DNA of 64,000 bases from assembly GCA_019022495.1 (NCBI GenBank), contig JAFEKR010000035.1:1-64000 (forward strand), written 5' to 3'. The DNA is from Epichloe hybrida (Eukaryota > Ascomycota > Sordariomycetes > Hypocreales > Clavicipitaceae). The position numbers and the translations under genes were made by a program. Positions 35,984 to 48,095 of this stretch are shown here, piece after piece. The first letter of the stretch is position 1. Each line of letters begins with the position of its first letter. Under the pieces are notes generated by a model. The model was given only the letters and a program-made list of their open reading frames with translations. It made no database searches and had not been told where the DNA came from.

Positions 35984-36372
35984 AAAAATCACTACTGCAT
36001 GTTTACGTGTTAAAGTCTAGTGGTAGACGCGACTTCACGCGAGCCACACTAAAGATGAGTAGGTACGGATGAGACCGTCTTTCTGTGCAAACTTTGCACG
36101 AGTACAAAATGCACATAACCGGACGCGCTAGCCATTTTTATTAGCGAAGATCTGTAAAAAATTCTATTTTTTCGGTATAAACTTTACACTTTACGTAGTC
36201 TACATACAAAGTTTACACTGGTGCGAAGCTTGCACCTAGCCTCAGGCCGCAATGGTATAAATTAGCCGCCCTGTACGAATTCACATACAACTTGTACCAT
36301 GCAAAGTTACTTTGCACCGGCTCGTGGATCACACCCTTGGGACCAACGCGTAAACATGCAGTAGTGATTTTT
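35984..36372. mobile_element. MITE-like element with 27-bp inverted repeats
   Basis: A 389-bp non-coding segment is bounded by 27-bp terminal inverted repeats (35984-36010 and 36346-36372) that match at 26 of 27 positions; the core is ATCACTACTGCATGTTTACG. Inside are several shorter inverted motifs of the type gtgcaaacttt/aaagttac. It lies between the helical-protein gene and the kinase-like gene, ending 62 bp before the latter's start. I could not identify a clear target-site duplication, so the superfamily is open. Confidence 0.7.
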
Positions 36373-36434
36373 GACATTTGCGTGTTTAGGCGTCCGCCAT
36401 CCCTCACCTGCAACAACGTTCATCACGAATAAAA

Positions 36435-38675
36435 ATGAACAAATCGAGGATCGAGGAGCTGCAGGAGCTAATCCGGAAGGCAGAGCAAGACGCACAAGAC
36501 ATAGAAGAGCGCACACGAGAAGCACGAGAGCGAAGAAAAGAAGCAGAGTGGCAACCCCAAAACACGACATTGGACGAATACCTTGCCGCTTGTCACCATT
36601 TCGTGTTCTCCCGATTCAAGGTAGAACAGGATAAGCCGCTGACTTCCAAGGGTTCTATTGCCAGTCCGCTCAACAACAAAAGATGCCCCACGAACCTTAG
36701 ACCATGGAAAGACTTCTTACAGCAACAGAATGTTATCTTCGGACAGCTCTATGCCACCGTGCCGCCCGAGACCCGACTTTTCGAGAATCGGGCTTTCCTG
36801 GCCGGCCTCGGCAATAGGATTTCACAGCGACCGATCGCAAACGATTGGGCGCTGAAATATGCCTTACACCATAGCATAGAGGTCCCGATGGGAATAATAA
36901 TGGAAAAGCTGAAGGGCGTTGAGGGGGCCAGTAGCTTATTCGGGCTTGGGGATGGGATTGTCTTTTCGATCCAACCCAACGTCATCAGTGACAACGCCAA
37001 CCTTGACCAGATCTGCGCCTCCCGATTGGACGATGGGAGGCGCACCATGATCTACGTCTCCGAGTACAAAGCAACGCACAAGCTGACCGCGCCATGTCTC
37101 CGCCGGGGCTTGCGGCCGATGGACATACACAAGGAAGTGATTGATCGGAAGATAATCCCGACGTCTGCAGACCCTGACGCGTTATTTCAATATCACGCAG
37201 AGAAGGTAACGGTGTCGGCCCTGACGCAGATATATCACTACATGATCGAGGGCGGACTTGAATATGGGCTGTTGACCACCGGCGAGGCGATTGTCTTTCT
37301 AAAGATTAACTGGGACGATGTTGAAACGCTATACTATCATCTGGCTGAACCCGGGCCCGAGGTGCTGGCCCACCCAAACAACGTACCGACTTGCACAGCG
37401 CTGGGTCAGTATCTTGCGTTTAGTCTTATGGCGCTTGGCCCGCCGGGACAGCGACGAAAGCACGGGCAGGACGAGCGGAAGCGCGTCATCGCGCGTTTGA
37501 GGACATGGAACGTGGACTTCGAGAGCCTATTGCGGTCCATTCCGGTGAGCGAAAGGTCGCCGCCAGACAACTCTTCGGCCTACGAACCCACCACGTACTC
37601 GACGTGCGACCGGTCGCCATGTCTCCCCCCTAAACTAAAGCGTCGAATCAGCAAGGATGGGCCCAACAACGAGACGCCGTTAAAAAACTCGCCCGAGTCG
37701 TCTGAATCGAGCCCGACCGAACGACGAGCGCATGGTGCCGATCAGGGAGTGCGACGTAGCCAGCGTATTCTAGCGCAGCAGGCACAGCAGGCACAGCAGG
37801 CACAACAGCCACCACAGTACTGTACACAGAGATGCCTTCTGGGATTGGTGCGAGGGGGCCTCCTAGACCCCGAGTGTCCCAACGTGGCACTGCATTGCGT
37901 GGCTAAAGGGGGCAAGTCGTCTTCTCAGGCGTTTGGGCGGCATCCTGTAACGCACGACGAGTGGCTCGACCTTCTTGGAAAGCAGCTGGAACTGTCGTTG
38001 GATGACGGAGTGGTGGAGTTGGGGAAGCAGGGAGCCTGCGGGATGCTTCTGCAGGTGACGATGCTCTCATACGGATACACGTTGGTCTGCAAGGGCACGG
38101 TACGGGAGTTCATCAAGGATCTGGAGCACGAGGCTGCGGTATACCGGCGGCTCGAATCGATTCAAGGAACCAGCATACCCGTCTTTCTCGGTGCCATCGA
38201 TCTTTGCCCCCTCAATAGGACGTACTACTACCGCCATAGGGTCTACATTGTGCACATGACGTTCCTGTCATGGGGAGGAGATGCCCTGCACGAGGCCGAC
38301 ATCCCAGTGACCCAAAGGAAGCATGTGGAGGACGAAGTCTTGCGGTGCTTGCATGCCATTCACGGAGAGGGTGTCGTCCACCAAGATATGCGAACTGCGA
38401 ACATGTTGTACTCCCCTGAAACTGGTCGAGTACTGCTGATTGACTTTGAGCGAGCTGCGCTACTTGACGCTCCTCGGCGTCCACTGGCTCATTCGGTACC
38501 GAACAAGGGGAGGACCTGGGATCAGGCAACCCTGGATAGTCAGAAAGACACCCATCGTAAGCATCGGACCACGTCAAGTGTAGGGTTTTCGAATGACAGA
38601 GCGATGGCAATAGGAGCTGTACAGTACGAATTGTCAACACATCTCGACCAGAGCCTGGGTGGCGTACAGCCATGA
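36435..38675 (+). CDS. Fungal-specific kinase-like protein with possible nuclease-like N-terminal domain
   Basis: Single exon, 746 residues. Residues 1-40 form a Glu/Arg-rich coiled coil. Residues 45-330 form a globular region with a segment resembling a restriction-endonuclease core: Asp173 (GLGDGIVF), then E-x-K at 210-212 (YVSEYKATHKL). Residues 340-470 are low-complexity, with a QQA repeat. The C-terminal part (about 480-746) is kinase-like: LVCKG (candidate ATP-binding Lys), LEHEAAVYRRL (helix C), HQD in place of HRD (649-651, VHQDMRTANMLY) and DFE in place of DFG (670-672, LLIDFERA). Many such proteins occur as expanded families in filamentous ascomycetes, and nuclease-kinase fusions are known from Crinkler-type proteins; membership here is inference. 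No intron, and there is a MITE-like element 62 bp upstream. The C-terminus is short and Ser-rich, so the kinase lobe may be incomplete. Confidence 0.65.
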   Translation: MNKSRIEELQELIRKAEQDAQDIEERTREARERRKEAEWQPQNTTLDEYLAACHHFVFSRFKVEQDKPLTSKGSIASPLNNKRCPTNLRPWKDFLQQQNVIFGQLYATVPPETRLFENRAFLAGLGNRISQRPIANDWALKYALHHSIEVPMGIIMEKLKGVEGASSLFGLGDGIVFSIQPNVISDNANLDQICASRLDDGRRTMIYVSEYKATHKLTAPCLRRGLRPMDIHKEVIDRKIIPTSADPDALFQYHAEKVTVSALTQIYHYMIEGGLEYGLLTTGEAIVFLKINWDDVETLYYHLAEPGPEVLAHPNNVPTCTALGQYLAFSLMALGPPGQRRKHGQDERKRVIARLRTWNVDFESLLRSIPVSERSPPDNSSAYEPTTYSTCDRSPCLPPKLKRRISKDGPNNETPLKNSPESSESSPTERRAHGADQGVRRSQRILAQQAQQAQQAQQPPQYCTQRCLLGLVRGGLLDPECPNVALHCVAKGGKSSSQAFGRHPVTHDEWLDLLGKQLELSLDDGVVELGKQGACGMLLQVTMLSYGYTLVCKGTVREFIKDLEHEAAVYRRLESIQGTSIPVFLGAIDLCPLNRTYYYRHRVYIVHMTFLSWGGDALHEADIPVTQRKHVEDEVLRCLHAIHGEGVVHQDMRTANMLYSPETGRVLLIDFERAALLDAPRRPLAHSVPNKGRTWDQATLDSQKDTHRKHRTTSSVGFSNDRAMAIGAVQYELSTHLDQSLGGVQP

Positions 38676-41203
38676 GGTCGATACTTACATAGCATAGAGT
38701 ACCTAGTACAAGCATAGAGTGGCTAATAGAAACACATGAGAGCAAACTCCATCCATCTCGTGCCTCACTGCCATGCCGTCAGAAGACGGGAAACCCGAGC
38801 CAGCCAAATCCACCCATCACACTGACAGCTTCCTTGGATGGGCACGTCGCAAGGAAGGGTCAAAATCGCTGATGATAAACTTGATCGGCTGGCCAAAGGG
38901 GCTCTTCTCTGGCGTTTCTGGGCGAGCAGTACTTCTTCATCACGGGTCTGGAATTCGATATAGGGCAAGTCTGTCGTTGCACTAAGAGAAGCACTAAGAG
39001 AAAGGTTTAAGGTAATGTGATTGGTACTAGTACTGTTGAACGCAAGTGTTTGTTTGTGCTCTTGAACCTTAAGTTTCCAGTTAGCGCCGTCTAATTAACA
39101 CTACGAGAGAAGTGTCAATCTATCTTGTGACTAGAGGCATACGCGGGATCAAGTGTCTCGGAGGTAATTGCGTCGAAACTTGTGTACATCGGCCAGCCAG
39201 CTAGGGTTACTAACTGCCACGCTATCGCGAGGAAGACCGGCGCTGCTCTCTGCTTGTCGTTTCTCCCGCCGTCCTCTGCACCTTTTGATCCAAGGTTTTT
39301 TGCTCACGATGTCCATCAATCATTTTTCCTGTTTTAGTGGAGTAGTAAAGGCGGCTTCTGTGGTAATAACTGAAGCAGATTTGGGTGTTAATAATGAGCG
39401 TTGTGGCGGTGGGTCCGCTGCGTAATCTCCCATAACGAACGGCATGCCACTGAAAGACACATTCACTAAGGTGACCTGGCGTGATTTTTGGCGTGGACTT
39501 GAGGAAGGCCAGACAGGGCGATTCTCGTAGTGCCGGAAAACGCTTTGGTCGGCATACTATAGGGGTTCTTGCGCACCTCAGGTTGTGGCGTGCGGCGAGC
39601 TCCCGGACGAAATGTAGAGTCCGGACATTAAAATATAAGTAGGAAGGGTGCACGGATTTTTGCAATTGATCTTATTGAGCTTGTTTTCCGTTCATCCTTC
39701 TGTGGTCGCCGGTGGCTGTATATGTAGATATAAGGATCCGGAATCCACCTGACCTTGCATTGTCTTGACATGTTCCGGCTTCGTAATCTCGCCAAGTCAG
39801 CATCGGCTGATCTCCATCGACAGCGAAGCCAATCGCCACGACACGGCTCTTCGCCGCCTTACTAGTCCATCCCTGGTTCGAATCGTGATCGTGATGGCGG
39901 CGCTGCAAGGCGGACTCGGCATGTCATAGCAGCCAAACGTCCATCGTGCCATACACAGGACTGCTGGGGGCGATCGAGTTGCTGACGTGGCTCTAGCAAG
40001 CCCGGCCAGCTCGAATAACTTTTCTCAACCCATAATGGAGTGTCTGTAGGCACTGCAGCAAACGCCCTTGGGGGGATGGGGGGATGTGCAGCCAAAGAGT
40101 GGAATATGGCAAGTCTAGCTGGTCAAGAGTAGGTGGGCGACCTCAAGTGCAATGAGTCGAGGATGTTCGATAGTGCGACGAAAAGAGGGGAGAACAGGAG
40201 CATGCGAAATTGCATGTAAATACGAGAGAGAAGCTAAGAATACTTGGGAAGATTTGGGGAAGAAGCGTTTCTTATATGCGCATTGTAATCGTAGACAAGG
40301 GTGCGTGGCCGCGCGATATCGAATATCGGGAAGGGGGCCAAACCCGAGAGGAGCGACAGCAACCTCAAATACAAGAGGAAGTCAGGGAGCCCAGAAATTC
40401 AAAGGCTAGAAATTGAGCAAAGGGTCTAATCGGGCCAGGGCTCCTCGGTGTTGAATATGCAGATTGCAACTTGGAAGACGCTCAGGCGTCGATGTTTGGA
40501 ACGACAACCACAACTGCGCGACCACATCGAGGTATATCGCAAAAGCAAGGCATATCATGGATTTTCGGTTTCTGAAAGTTCTTCAGGCAAATAATATGCG
40601 AACCATTCTCCAGGGAGGGCCGAAAGTCGGAGCTAGAGATCCTGTTATCCTGACATTCTGACGGACTGTAAGGAGTGTCAGAACTGTCTGCGGAGCACCG
40701 TCGATGCTTGGCAGGTGTTCCATGTTCCATCATCGCTCCTTCCTTCTTGTTGACCAAAAAGATTCCATAGGGCTCTCTCACTCCCAAGCCCTTCTTTTCT
40801 CTCTCGCGTGTCAAGGCGATCTCAAGAATCAAAATACTTCACACACGTTTTTACTTATTCTGACTGCACCATCAGCTTTCCCGTACCGCTCGCTGCCTAC
40901 TCGCCTCTCCAAGTTTGCATGCCTGGTCTTTTCTTTCACTTTTCCGGTATTTGTTTCCTCTTGAAGAGTAGGAAACTCAATCCTGGTAGCAATCGCTTTC
41001 TGTTTCTTGGTGCGGCCGTCCTTGACTGCTATTCTCCGCAAGTTCTCGCTCGCACGCCAGGGACTCTGCTTCCTCTAGGAACCGCCCTTCTCTACTGCAT
41101 TTGATAATTCTTCAATCTTCTTTAGGTTCCGAACTATCAGGCAAATTCTTTTTAAAGTAGCAAAAGAATTCTTTTATCAAAGCAGCAGTGGAGTGTATCG
41201 ATA
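38676..41203. other. Long intergenic region without supported genes
   Basis: About 2.5 kb. ORFs up to 147 codons occur on both strands but overlap each other, use no recognisable motif and lack splice continuity. A short direct repeat of gcactaagaga lies at about 38978-39002. A pyrimidine-rich stretch at about 40780-41110 is probably the promoter and leader of the RRM gene. Confidence 0.5.
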
Positions 41204-44025
41204 ATGGCTTCTCAACGGCCCAACGTCGACAGTGGCAAGCTTCCCTCACTAGGAGCTGGTCTTCATTTCATGCGAAAGTCTGCTTCTCATGAGCCCCTCG
41301 GATTTGACGCATCACCTTCTTCCGACACCGATTCTGATGTGGGTACGTATCAGTAATAGCGACTGCGTTTCCATCTGTTGGGCCGCTTTTGTGTTTCGTT
41401 ACACCCAGCGCCGTTTGTTCTGTCACAGAAAATTTAGTTTGAGCCCTCATATCACTCTAAGCGATAGCTTCTTGTGTAATGAAGGATTTGATGCCCGAGA
41501 TGTGGCGGCATCTTGTCGGAAATTTGCCTTTAATTTGTTGCCTCCATTCAGATTTCGTCCTTTCAACGTTCAACCGCTGTTGATTTCAAACTCTATTGCT
41601 TTTAGCTAGTATGTTCAGGTCTAACTTGGCCTGTCGCTAGCTGAAGTAGTCATTTATGTCATGATTCTGACAGCGTATAGGAATCAAACAAAGCTCAACA
41701 AGCGCTACACTGTCTCCTTCGCCATCTTCTAGGTAAGTGTTCTCAGGCTTTGCACCGAATTACGAGTAATTGACTGATCTATGGCAGGAAGCATCAGCGT
41801 CAGGCTGCCTCTGATGATGGAACACCCAAAACTACCAAGTAAGTGCGGGCACGGCCATTTCGAAGTGATTATCTGACGCCCCCCCTTAGTTCATCTGCGT
41901 TCCTGGTAGGGTCAAGTGTAGAAGATGATGTGTTTGCAGAAACTTCTGGCGAGACTGCTGTCGTATTGTGCAGCCCCAGCAAGGACACGCAATTGCAAAT
42001 TAATCCAACCAGCGTCGACGCGCAAGGAATATACCCCGGCACTGCCTGCATGTTTGTTGCAAAGTATGGATCAGTCTCTTTGACTCATAGTATTTAATGC
42101 CTAACGTTTCACAGCTTGTCACAGCCTTATGATGATCGAACTTTGGAGTTGGAGGTTACAAAAACCTTCAGCCAATTTGGCGAAGTCTGGGTCAAGATCA
42201 AACGAGACGGCAGCCAAATGCCGTTTGCGTTTTGTCAATTTACTGTAAGTCAACCACATTTTAGCATCCCGTTTCAAGTCCGAAAGACTTACTCAAACGC
42301 GACACAGCGGGACGATCACGCTCAGAATGCTGTCAAATTTGGCAAAGGCATGATCATACTCGGACGACCGTGCCGCACGGAAATGGCTCGAGCACATTGT
42401 ATGTCAATTTCCTTGAGTATTGCTTTGGAAATCTCTAACCTTAGTAGCTTCATTCATCGTTTTCAAGAAGTCTGGAGATCCAACTAGCCTTGCTGAGGCA
42501 ACTGATTTGCTCGGCCAGCTTGGGGAGGTAGCCAAGGCAGAGTTTCTTCCAGAGGACGTTCAGACGTCTTTGAACATACCTCGAGCTGCTGTTGTGACGT
42601 ACAAAATGTATGACAACCGACGCGACCCCGTCAAAGTAAGCATGCCCTTCTCATTCCCCACTGTCTTTCTACTTATGCCTTCCCATATCATATCTAACAC
42701 AGCGTGCTCTCCAGTATTTCGCTCAAAACCAGAATTTCCTGGTTCTAGCAAATGACCCGAAGCGAATACCAGACGTCAACGCTATGACATTCTGTAGGCC
42801 CCCATGGGATGGTGGGCGTGAGCTCATGGAACAGTACGACAAAGACCGTCGCTCTGCATTCGTTGGCAACTTGCCACTGTCCATGACCGAGGGACTTCTT
42901 CAGACTATCGCAAACTCCTGTGGTGAGGTTCTAAGCGTACAGCTTTACAAAAAATTGATTCCAGGAGGAAACGGTATAGTTTATCCCTGCATTGTCGTCG
43001 ATAATCATAGCTAACTTGTCATGAGGCTTGAAACATTGCTTTGGTTTCGTTGAATTCATGAGACCAGATTCCGCGGATGATCTCGTTAATTCTATTGTAA
43101 GTTTGCGTCGTGACTGTACGAGTTTCGCGACTGATTTAGTTTCTCACAGCATGGTTCGGATATGGATGGCTATCGTGTACGAGTAGAGCGTAAACATTCT
43201 CGAACTTTCACGACACCACAGCGGGCAGCGGGGCAGCTCCGACATGTCCGGTCAACCATTCCCAGACGTCGGGCCCTTGGGGATCCCGATATTCCTTCCT
43301 CAGCAGATGTCCCAAGTGCCACCTCCCCTACTGGTAGCTTTAGAACATCGGGTCAGACGCTGGCCGGTAGCTCCAAGTCATTTTCCTACGGACGGGGACG
43401 CAGGCCTCGTGCCACAATCTTCAGCCCAGATACGTCTATGGGGAAAGCATTCTCGTCTGGCAACCTCAGGCACGCCTCTCGAGGCTTTGAGTCTCATCAA
43501 GAAGCTGAGAGCAAAGCATCAGAGCTGTCAAGACTGGAGGCTGCATCATGTAACAAGAAGTCCGTGGAGTTTGAATTGCCTGAAGGCGAACATACTGGAG
43601 ACCCCGTGACTCAAGGCACAGCAGCAGAAGTTCAGCATCAGACTGAGAGCCCTACCACCCCAAAATTCCAGACGCAGGGAGACATTCAGGAGATGAAGCC
43701 TCCCGACGCGTCTCCTACTCAAACAGATGGCAATGTTGGCTTCCCGCAACCACCGCCCTTGACTTGGATGCCGACTTACTCGCCCTACGGTTATCCCTAC
43801 ATGAGCGCCCCTATGACGCCTCAAGGGGGGCCTGGAATGATGTATGGTGGTTATATGGCCCCTCCATATTATGGCACCATGTGCGACATGTTCGGGAACC
43901 TGGTGGTTTCCCCGACTCCGATGATGAGTCCTTATCATGCCACTCACGTCCCCAACGATTTATCTAGTCGCACTGACGAGAACAGGGAACCGCAAAGACC
44001 AGACTGTCGTAACGCCTCTGAATAA
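41204..44025 (+). CDS. RNA-binding protein with three RRM domains, ten exons
   Basis: Ten exons join without a frame break: 41204-41342, 41681-41732, 41788-41838, 41890-42063, 42115-42244, 42308-42398, 42445 (or 42448)-42635, 42715-42973, 43026-43096, 43150-44025. The product has about 677 residues. RRM1 (about 133-212) has ACMFVANL as RNP2-like and FAFCQFT as RNP1-like. A second, divergent RRM follows (about 213-300, SFIVFKKSG...AAVVTYKMYDN). RRM3 (about 322-402) has SAFVGNLP and HCFGFVEFM. The C-terminal about 275 residues are Ser-, Pro-, Met- and Tyr-rich and probably disordered. Multi-RRM architecture of this sort is used in mRNA binding in the nucleus or cytoplasm; the exact target is unknown. 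Exon 2 needs the acceptor gcgtatag to keep the frame. Intron density is far above that of neighbouring genes. Confidence 0.82.
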
Positions 44026-45243
44026 TTTCTTGCATGCAATTTCTTGGCTTTGCGGCTCATGCCTCACCTTTAGCCGGAAGCCATCTTGTCCTGGCTTGTT
44101 TGTTTAGGCAAATGCAACAGGTTTCGGGGGCCTTGCTTCTTCGATCTTTTCCCTATTTCTTTCCATTTCGGCAACGTTCGCAATGCATCGCTGCTTTTCT
44201 CATCAAAGTGCTCATATTCTGTGGCGTCGCGCAAACAACGTTCCCAACGAGCCGCGGGCCAATAAACCACGACTTGGATGTTGGTGCTTACTTTTAATTA
44301 TCTTCCATTTCTTAGAATATTCGCGATTCTTTGTTCAAAGGGACAAACCCAAATGAATTGTGTGTGATGGACACCAGAGACTACGTTATGGAGAGATTTC
44401 ATTTGATTGTTTGAGTAATTCAGGAAATCATAATCGGGAACAGGATAGTACAATCTGGAAGTGGCCAGGATTAGCATTCTGTGTTGAAGAACGCTTGACT
44501 ATGAGGCCGTGGCAGAAGCAAGGGAAAGACACCATGTAGGAATAGAATCACCAAATGCGACTAGTCTTCCGTTTTCTCTTGCATTCAGTGCGATGGGAAC
44601 CTCTTCTGAATCAGTAAAGGCAGAGCAGCTATACTAAGTGCGAATGCTGTCTTCCATGCTTTTTGGCGTAGCAGCGATCTCTCCCGCAGCACTCTTGGCA
44701 TGGAAATGCCGCGACAGGAAGGTGCGTAAGTATGATGCCAAGGGTGACAGCGGGGGAGGGCATCTGCGGAACTGGTCGGTTGGGGTTCGTTTCCACGCGA
44801 AAGAGCGCGATGTCACTTGGCCGCGGCATGGTCGGAAAAGTCAATGACAAGAAGCGTCCTGAGTCAATGTTTCATCTGATTGGGTTTCGACGCTGTTGAA
44901 ACCATACAGTACAATGAGTACATGTACATGTAGATGTAGATGAATGTAGTTGATTTTGGCGACGGAAACCAGGCCCGGCTAGCCTAATTAGGTTATATCC
45001 GTCCCAAGCACTTTTATCTCGGGTGGGTGGCGCCACCAGACCCTCGCCTCGCCTCGCACCTTGCATTGCAATCCACCAAAGAGTTTTCCTTGTTCTTCAT
45101 TGCGATAAACCCCTCAACGCGACTTCTCTCGTTCCTAGGCGTAGGAGACTGGGGAGACTGAGACTGGGTCTGATCCGCTTTGCCTCTGACTGACTCTCTA
45201 CTTGCAGACAGCATCTATCAATAAAAAGAAACGGCCTGACAAA
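44026..45243. other. Intergenic region upstream of the symporter
   Basis: No gene supported. The first part is the 3' region of the RRM gene. A tandem acatgtacatgtagatgtag run lies at about 44918-44945, and the remainder is the symporter promoter. Confidence 0.5.
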
Positions 45244-47685
45244 ATGGGGCAGCCGTCTTCCGAGGCATCTAATGCCATCGTCTACCTTACCTACGGAGCA
45301 TTTCTGTGAGTAACAGCTGTACCTGTGTGCGTGATGTGCGCAGCATGATCCTAACTAATGCCCCTTCGCACAGAGTTCTGGGCACAGGAATCGCTTGGAG
45401 GATGAGAAAGCAGTCCACGTCGGATTTCCTGTCAAGCAATGGAACTCAAAGTGGTTAGCAAGACAACAGTTCCTGCGGCCAACTCGTCACCCACACGCAC
45501 GCACACACACACACACACACGCCGTCCATCGCAAGCTGTCGCAAAGGTGTGAGCATTATCTCGCTGACTGTTGTTCTCTCTGTAGCTTTCCCTTTGGCTC
45601 TCAACTTCATCGCCTCTGGTGAGTAGGGCCGCGGCGGCTCTCCGCGACGCAATCAAAATTTTCTTTTTCCCCGGGGCGGTGGCTTTTCTGGCCACAAAGG
45701 CTTGATCATGGCACCAACGCCCATCATGGGTCAGCGGGAATCCGGAAAGCATATACGACACACATGAAATCTCGCTTGATTTCAGCTTGAATGAGTAGAG
45801 TAGGTTTGTTTCTTGATCTCATTCTTCCTCCTCTCTTGTCGTCGAGGTTGCATGTGCTCTCATTCTCTTCTGGGGCTCCCGGAATATATATATTCATATT
45901 GTTGCTTCGAGGAGAGAAAGCATCAACACCTCGTCGTCAGAGGGGAGAAAGATGCGGCTCACTACGGGCGCCGATTTGAAGCAGTCAGCGAAAGTCCACC
46001 TCTTAAAGGACACTCTGAGAGACTTTCGCAACTGTGAATCTGAAGCTGAGATTGCACCGTAATTACTCGATCAAGTTAATGCTTGCGTGGGAAATGTGTT
46101 GCCGCTCCCACTCCCCTTCCTATATAGCCTCCTTCGCGCCCGTTCTACGATGGAACTGACAGTCATAGCCCTCGGAGCCGGAATCCTCTTCTCATATCCT
46201 GAGCTCGCCACTATCGCCGGTGTTCAGGGCGTCGTCGTTTACGCCCTGGCATCGGCGTGCCCGATGCTTATTTTCGGGGCGCTCGGCCCAATCATTCGCC
46301 GCAAGTGTCCTGAAGGCTTCGTCTTGACGGAATGGACGAGACAACGCTATGGCACAATCACCATGCTGTACCTCAGCTTCCTCACCCTGGTCACGTTGTT
46401 CTTGTACATGGTGGCGGAGCTGTCTGCTCTCGGCCAAGTGGTTTCAACACTGACCGGCCTTGACAGTCTCCCTGTCGTTATTGTTGAATGCGTCATCACG
46501 ACTATCTATACTTGTAAGTCTGGAATATGCGCGAATGCTGCGTTGTTTCTAGATTTTCCTTTCGCCCGACGGTTCGCTTTTCACTGACGGTTCGCAAAAC
46601 AAATAGCCCTCGGAGGTTTCAAGATTTCTTTCCTCACAGACATCATACAAGGTGGCATGGTTGTCGGTCTCATCATTGTGGCCACCATTGCCGTGGGAGT
46701 CAAGACAGACATCAAGCGAGAGCTCGTCGATTCGTCCCACCTGCTCGACTCCAGCCTGCTTGGCTGGCAGCTTTTGTATATTCTGCCCGTCGCCGTTCTC
46801 ACCAATGACTTCTTCCTGTCCAGCTTCTGGTTGCGGACCTTCTCGTCCAAGTCTGACAAGGACCTGATGCTTGGCGTCTCCATGGCCATGGTTGTCATTT
46901 TGTGCATTCTCGTGCTCGTCGGATGCACTGGTCTGATTGCTGCTTGGTCCGGCGCGTGGCCCTCTGACGGTTCTCAGCCGGGGTCCTTGGCCTTGTTCCT
47001 TTTGCTCGGGCAACTTCCCAACTACGTCATCGGCATCGTTCTCGTCATGGTTGTGTCGCTCAGCTGTGCCGCCTTTGACAGCCTGCAGTCTGCCATGGTC
47101 TCTTCTGCCTCGAATGACCTGTTCCGCAACCGCCTCAACATCTGGTACATCCGCGCCATGGTCGTTGCCATCATGGTCCCCGTCGTTGTCGTCGCGCTGC
47201 GAGCCTCTTCGATTCTGCAGATCTACCTCATCAGCGATCTTCTCTCCGCGGCCACCATCCCCGTCCTGTGTCTTGGCCTGAGCGACCGAGCGTACTGGTG
47301 GCGCGGCTTCGAGGTGGTGGTCGGTGGGCTCGGCGGCATCCTGACCGTCTTCATTTTCGGCGCAGTCTACTACGGCAATGCCTACGACGGCGGCCAGCTG
47401 CTTCTCGTCAAGAATGGCCTGTACGCCAAGGACTGGGGCGCCTTCGGCGCCTTTGTCGCGGCCCCGGTCGGCGGCTTCCTCTGGGGTTCCGGCGCTCTGG
47501 GTCTTCGCCTGTCGTTCCAGTACATCAGGGCCAAGATTCGTCATGAGCGCTTCGACGCGCTGGACCGTCCTTCGTCTTATCAGCGCGCATCCGCGATTCG
47601 GCAGTCCTGGACACCGGGATACAGCGACTCTGGTGTGCCGCCGCAAGTCGTGGTCAGCACGTCCAAAGCTGGAAAATTCTTCTAA
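45244..47685 (+). CDS. Sodium:solute symporter family transporter, urea-permease (DUR3) type
   Basis: Five exons (45244-45305, 45374-45453, 45586-45618, 46169-46513, 46607-47685) give 532 residues with about 13 hydrophobic segments. Family features are the start VYLTYGAFLVLGTGIAWRMR, NFIASALGAGILFSYPE, KCPEGFVLTEWTRQRYG, FISFLTD-type loops, and DSLQSAMVSSASNDLFRN in the core. These fit the SSS family, whose fungal DUR3-type members move urea and polyamines into the cell with a cation across the plasma membrane; the substrate is not proven here. Intron 3 is unusually long (550 nt). The acceptor cag-tcatag at 46168 gives ASALGAGIL without extra residues, so I preferred it over a cag seven bases upstream. 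Intron 2 contains a CA microsatellite (about 45496-45522). The short start MGQPSSEA precedes the first membrane segment. Confidence 0.85.
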
Positions 47686-48095
47686 ATGGACGTACGTGTC
47701 TTTAGTTTGAAAAAAGGAGACAACTGTAGTAAACAGTCACCCGAAACAAAAGCAATCGGGTCTTCATTTTGCGGGAAACTGTATCGTGGGGGGCTTTTAC
47801 TGATGTCATTGACACACTTAAAACATGGGCAGTGGTTGGCAAAGTCCGTGAATCCGTCACAGAGACCTCGTCACAGGCTCAGATTGCTACATTGGAAATA
47901 ATACATTTTGTACAATCCTCTCTCTCTCTCTTTTTCAAACGCCCCTTCCTGCTCCGCTTCCATGCAATAAGCAATACTAGTACAGTTACCATGATCAAGC
48001 AAGTCGTGGCTGAAGTCCCACAGTCCTCCAATTCATGTCGTGGTCATTTCCCTTTTTGAAATGTCACCCCCCCCCCCCCTTCCTTTTTCTTTGCA
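47686..48095. other. Convergent intergenic region
   Basis: The 3' ends of two convergent genes. It has a TC run at about 47919-47935 and a 13-base C run at about 48067-48079. I see no gene. Confidence 0.5.

Noticed and set aside
39168..39665. Overlapping ORFs of 85 and 147 codons in the gap before the RRM gene
   Set aside because: They overlap on opposite strands, show no motif and have no splice continuity with neighbours.
46549..47646. 365-codon minus-strand ORF
   Set aside because: It lies entirely opposite the symporter exons and is a mirror of GC-rich codon use. The plus strand has the membrane segments and family motifs.
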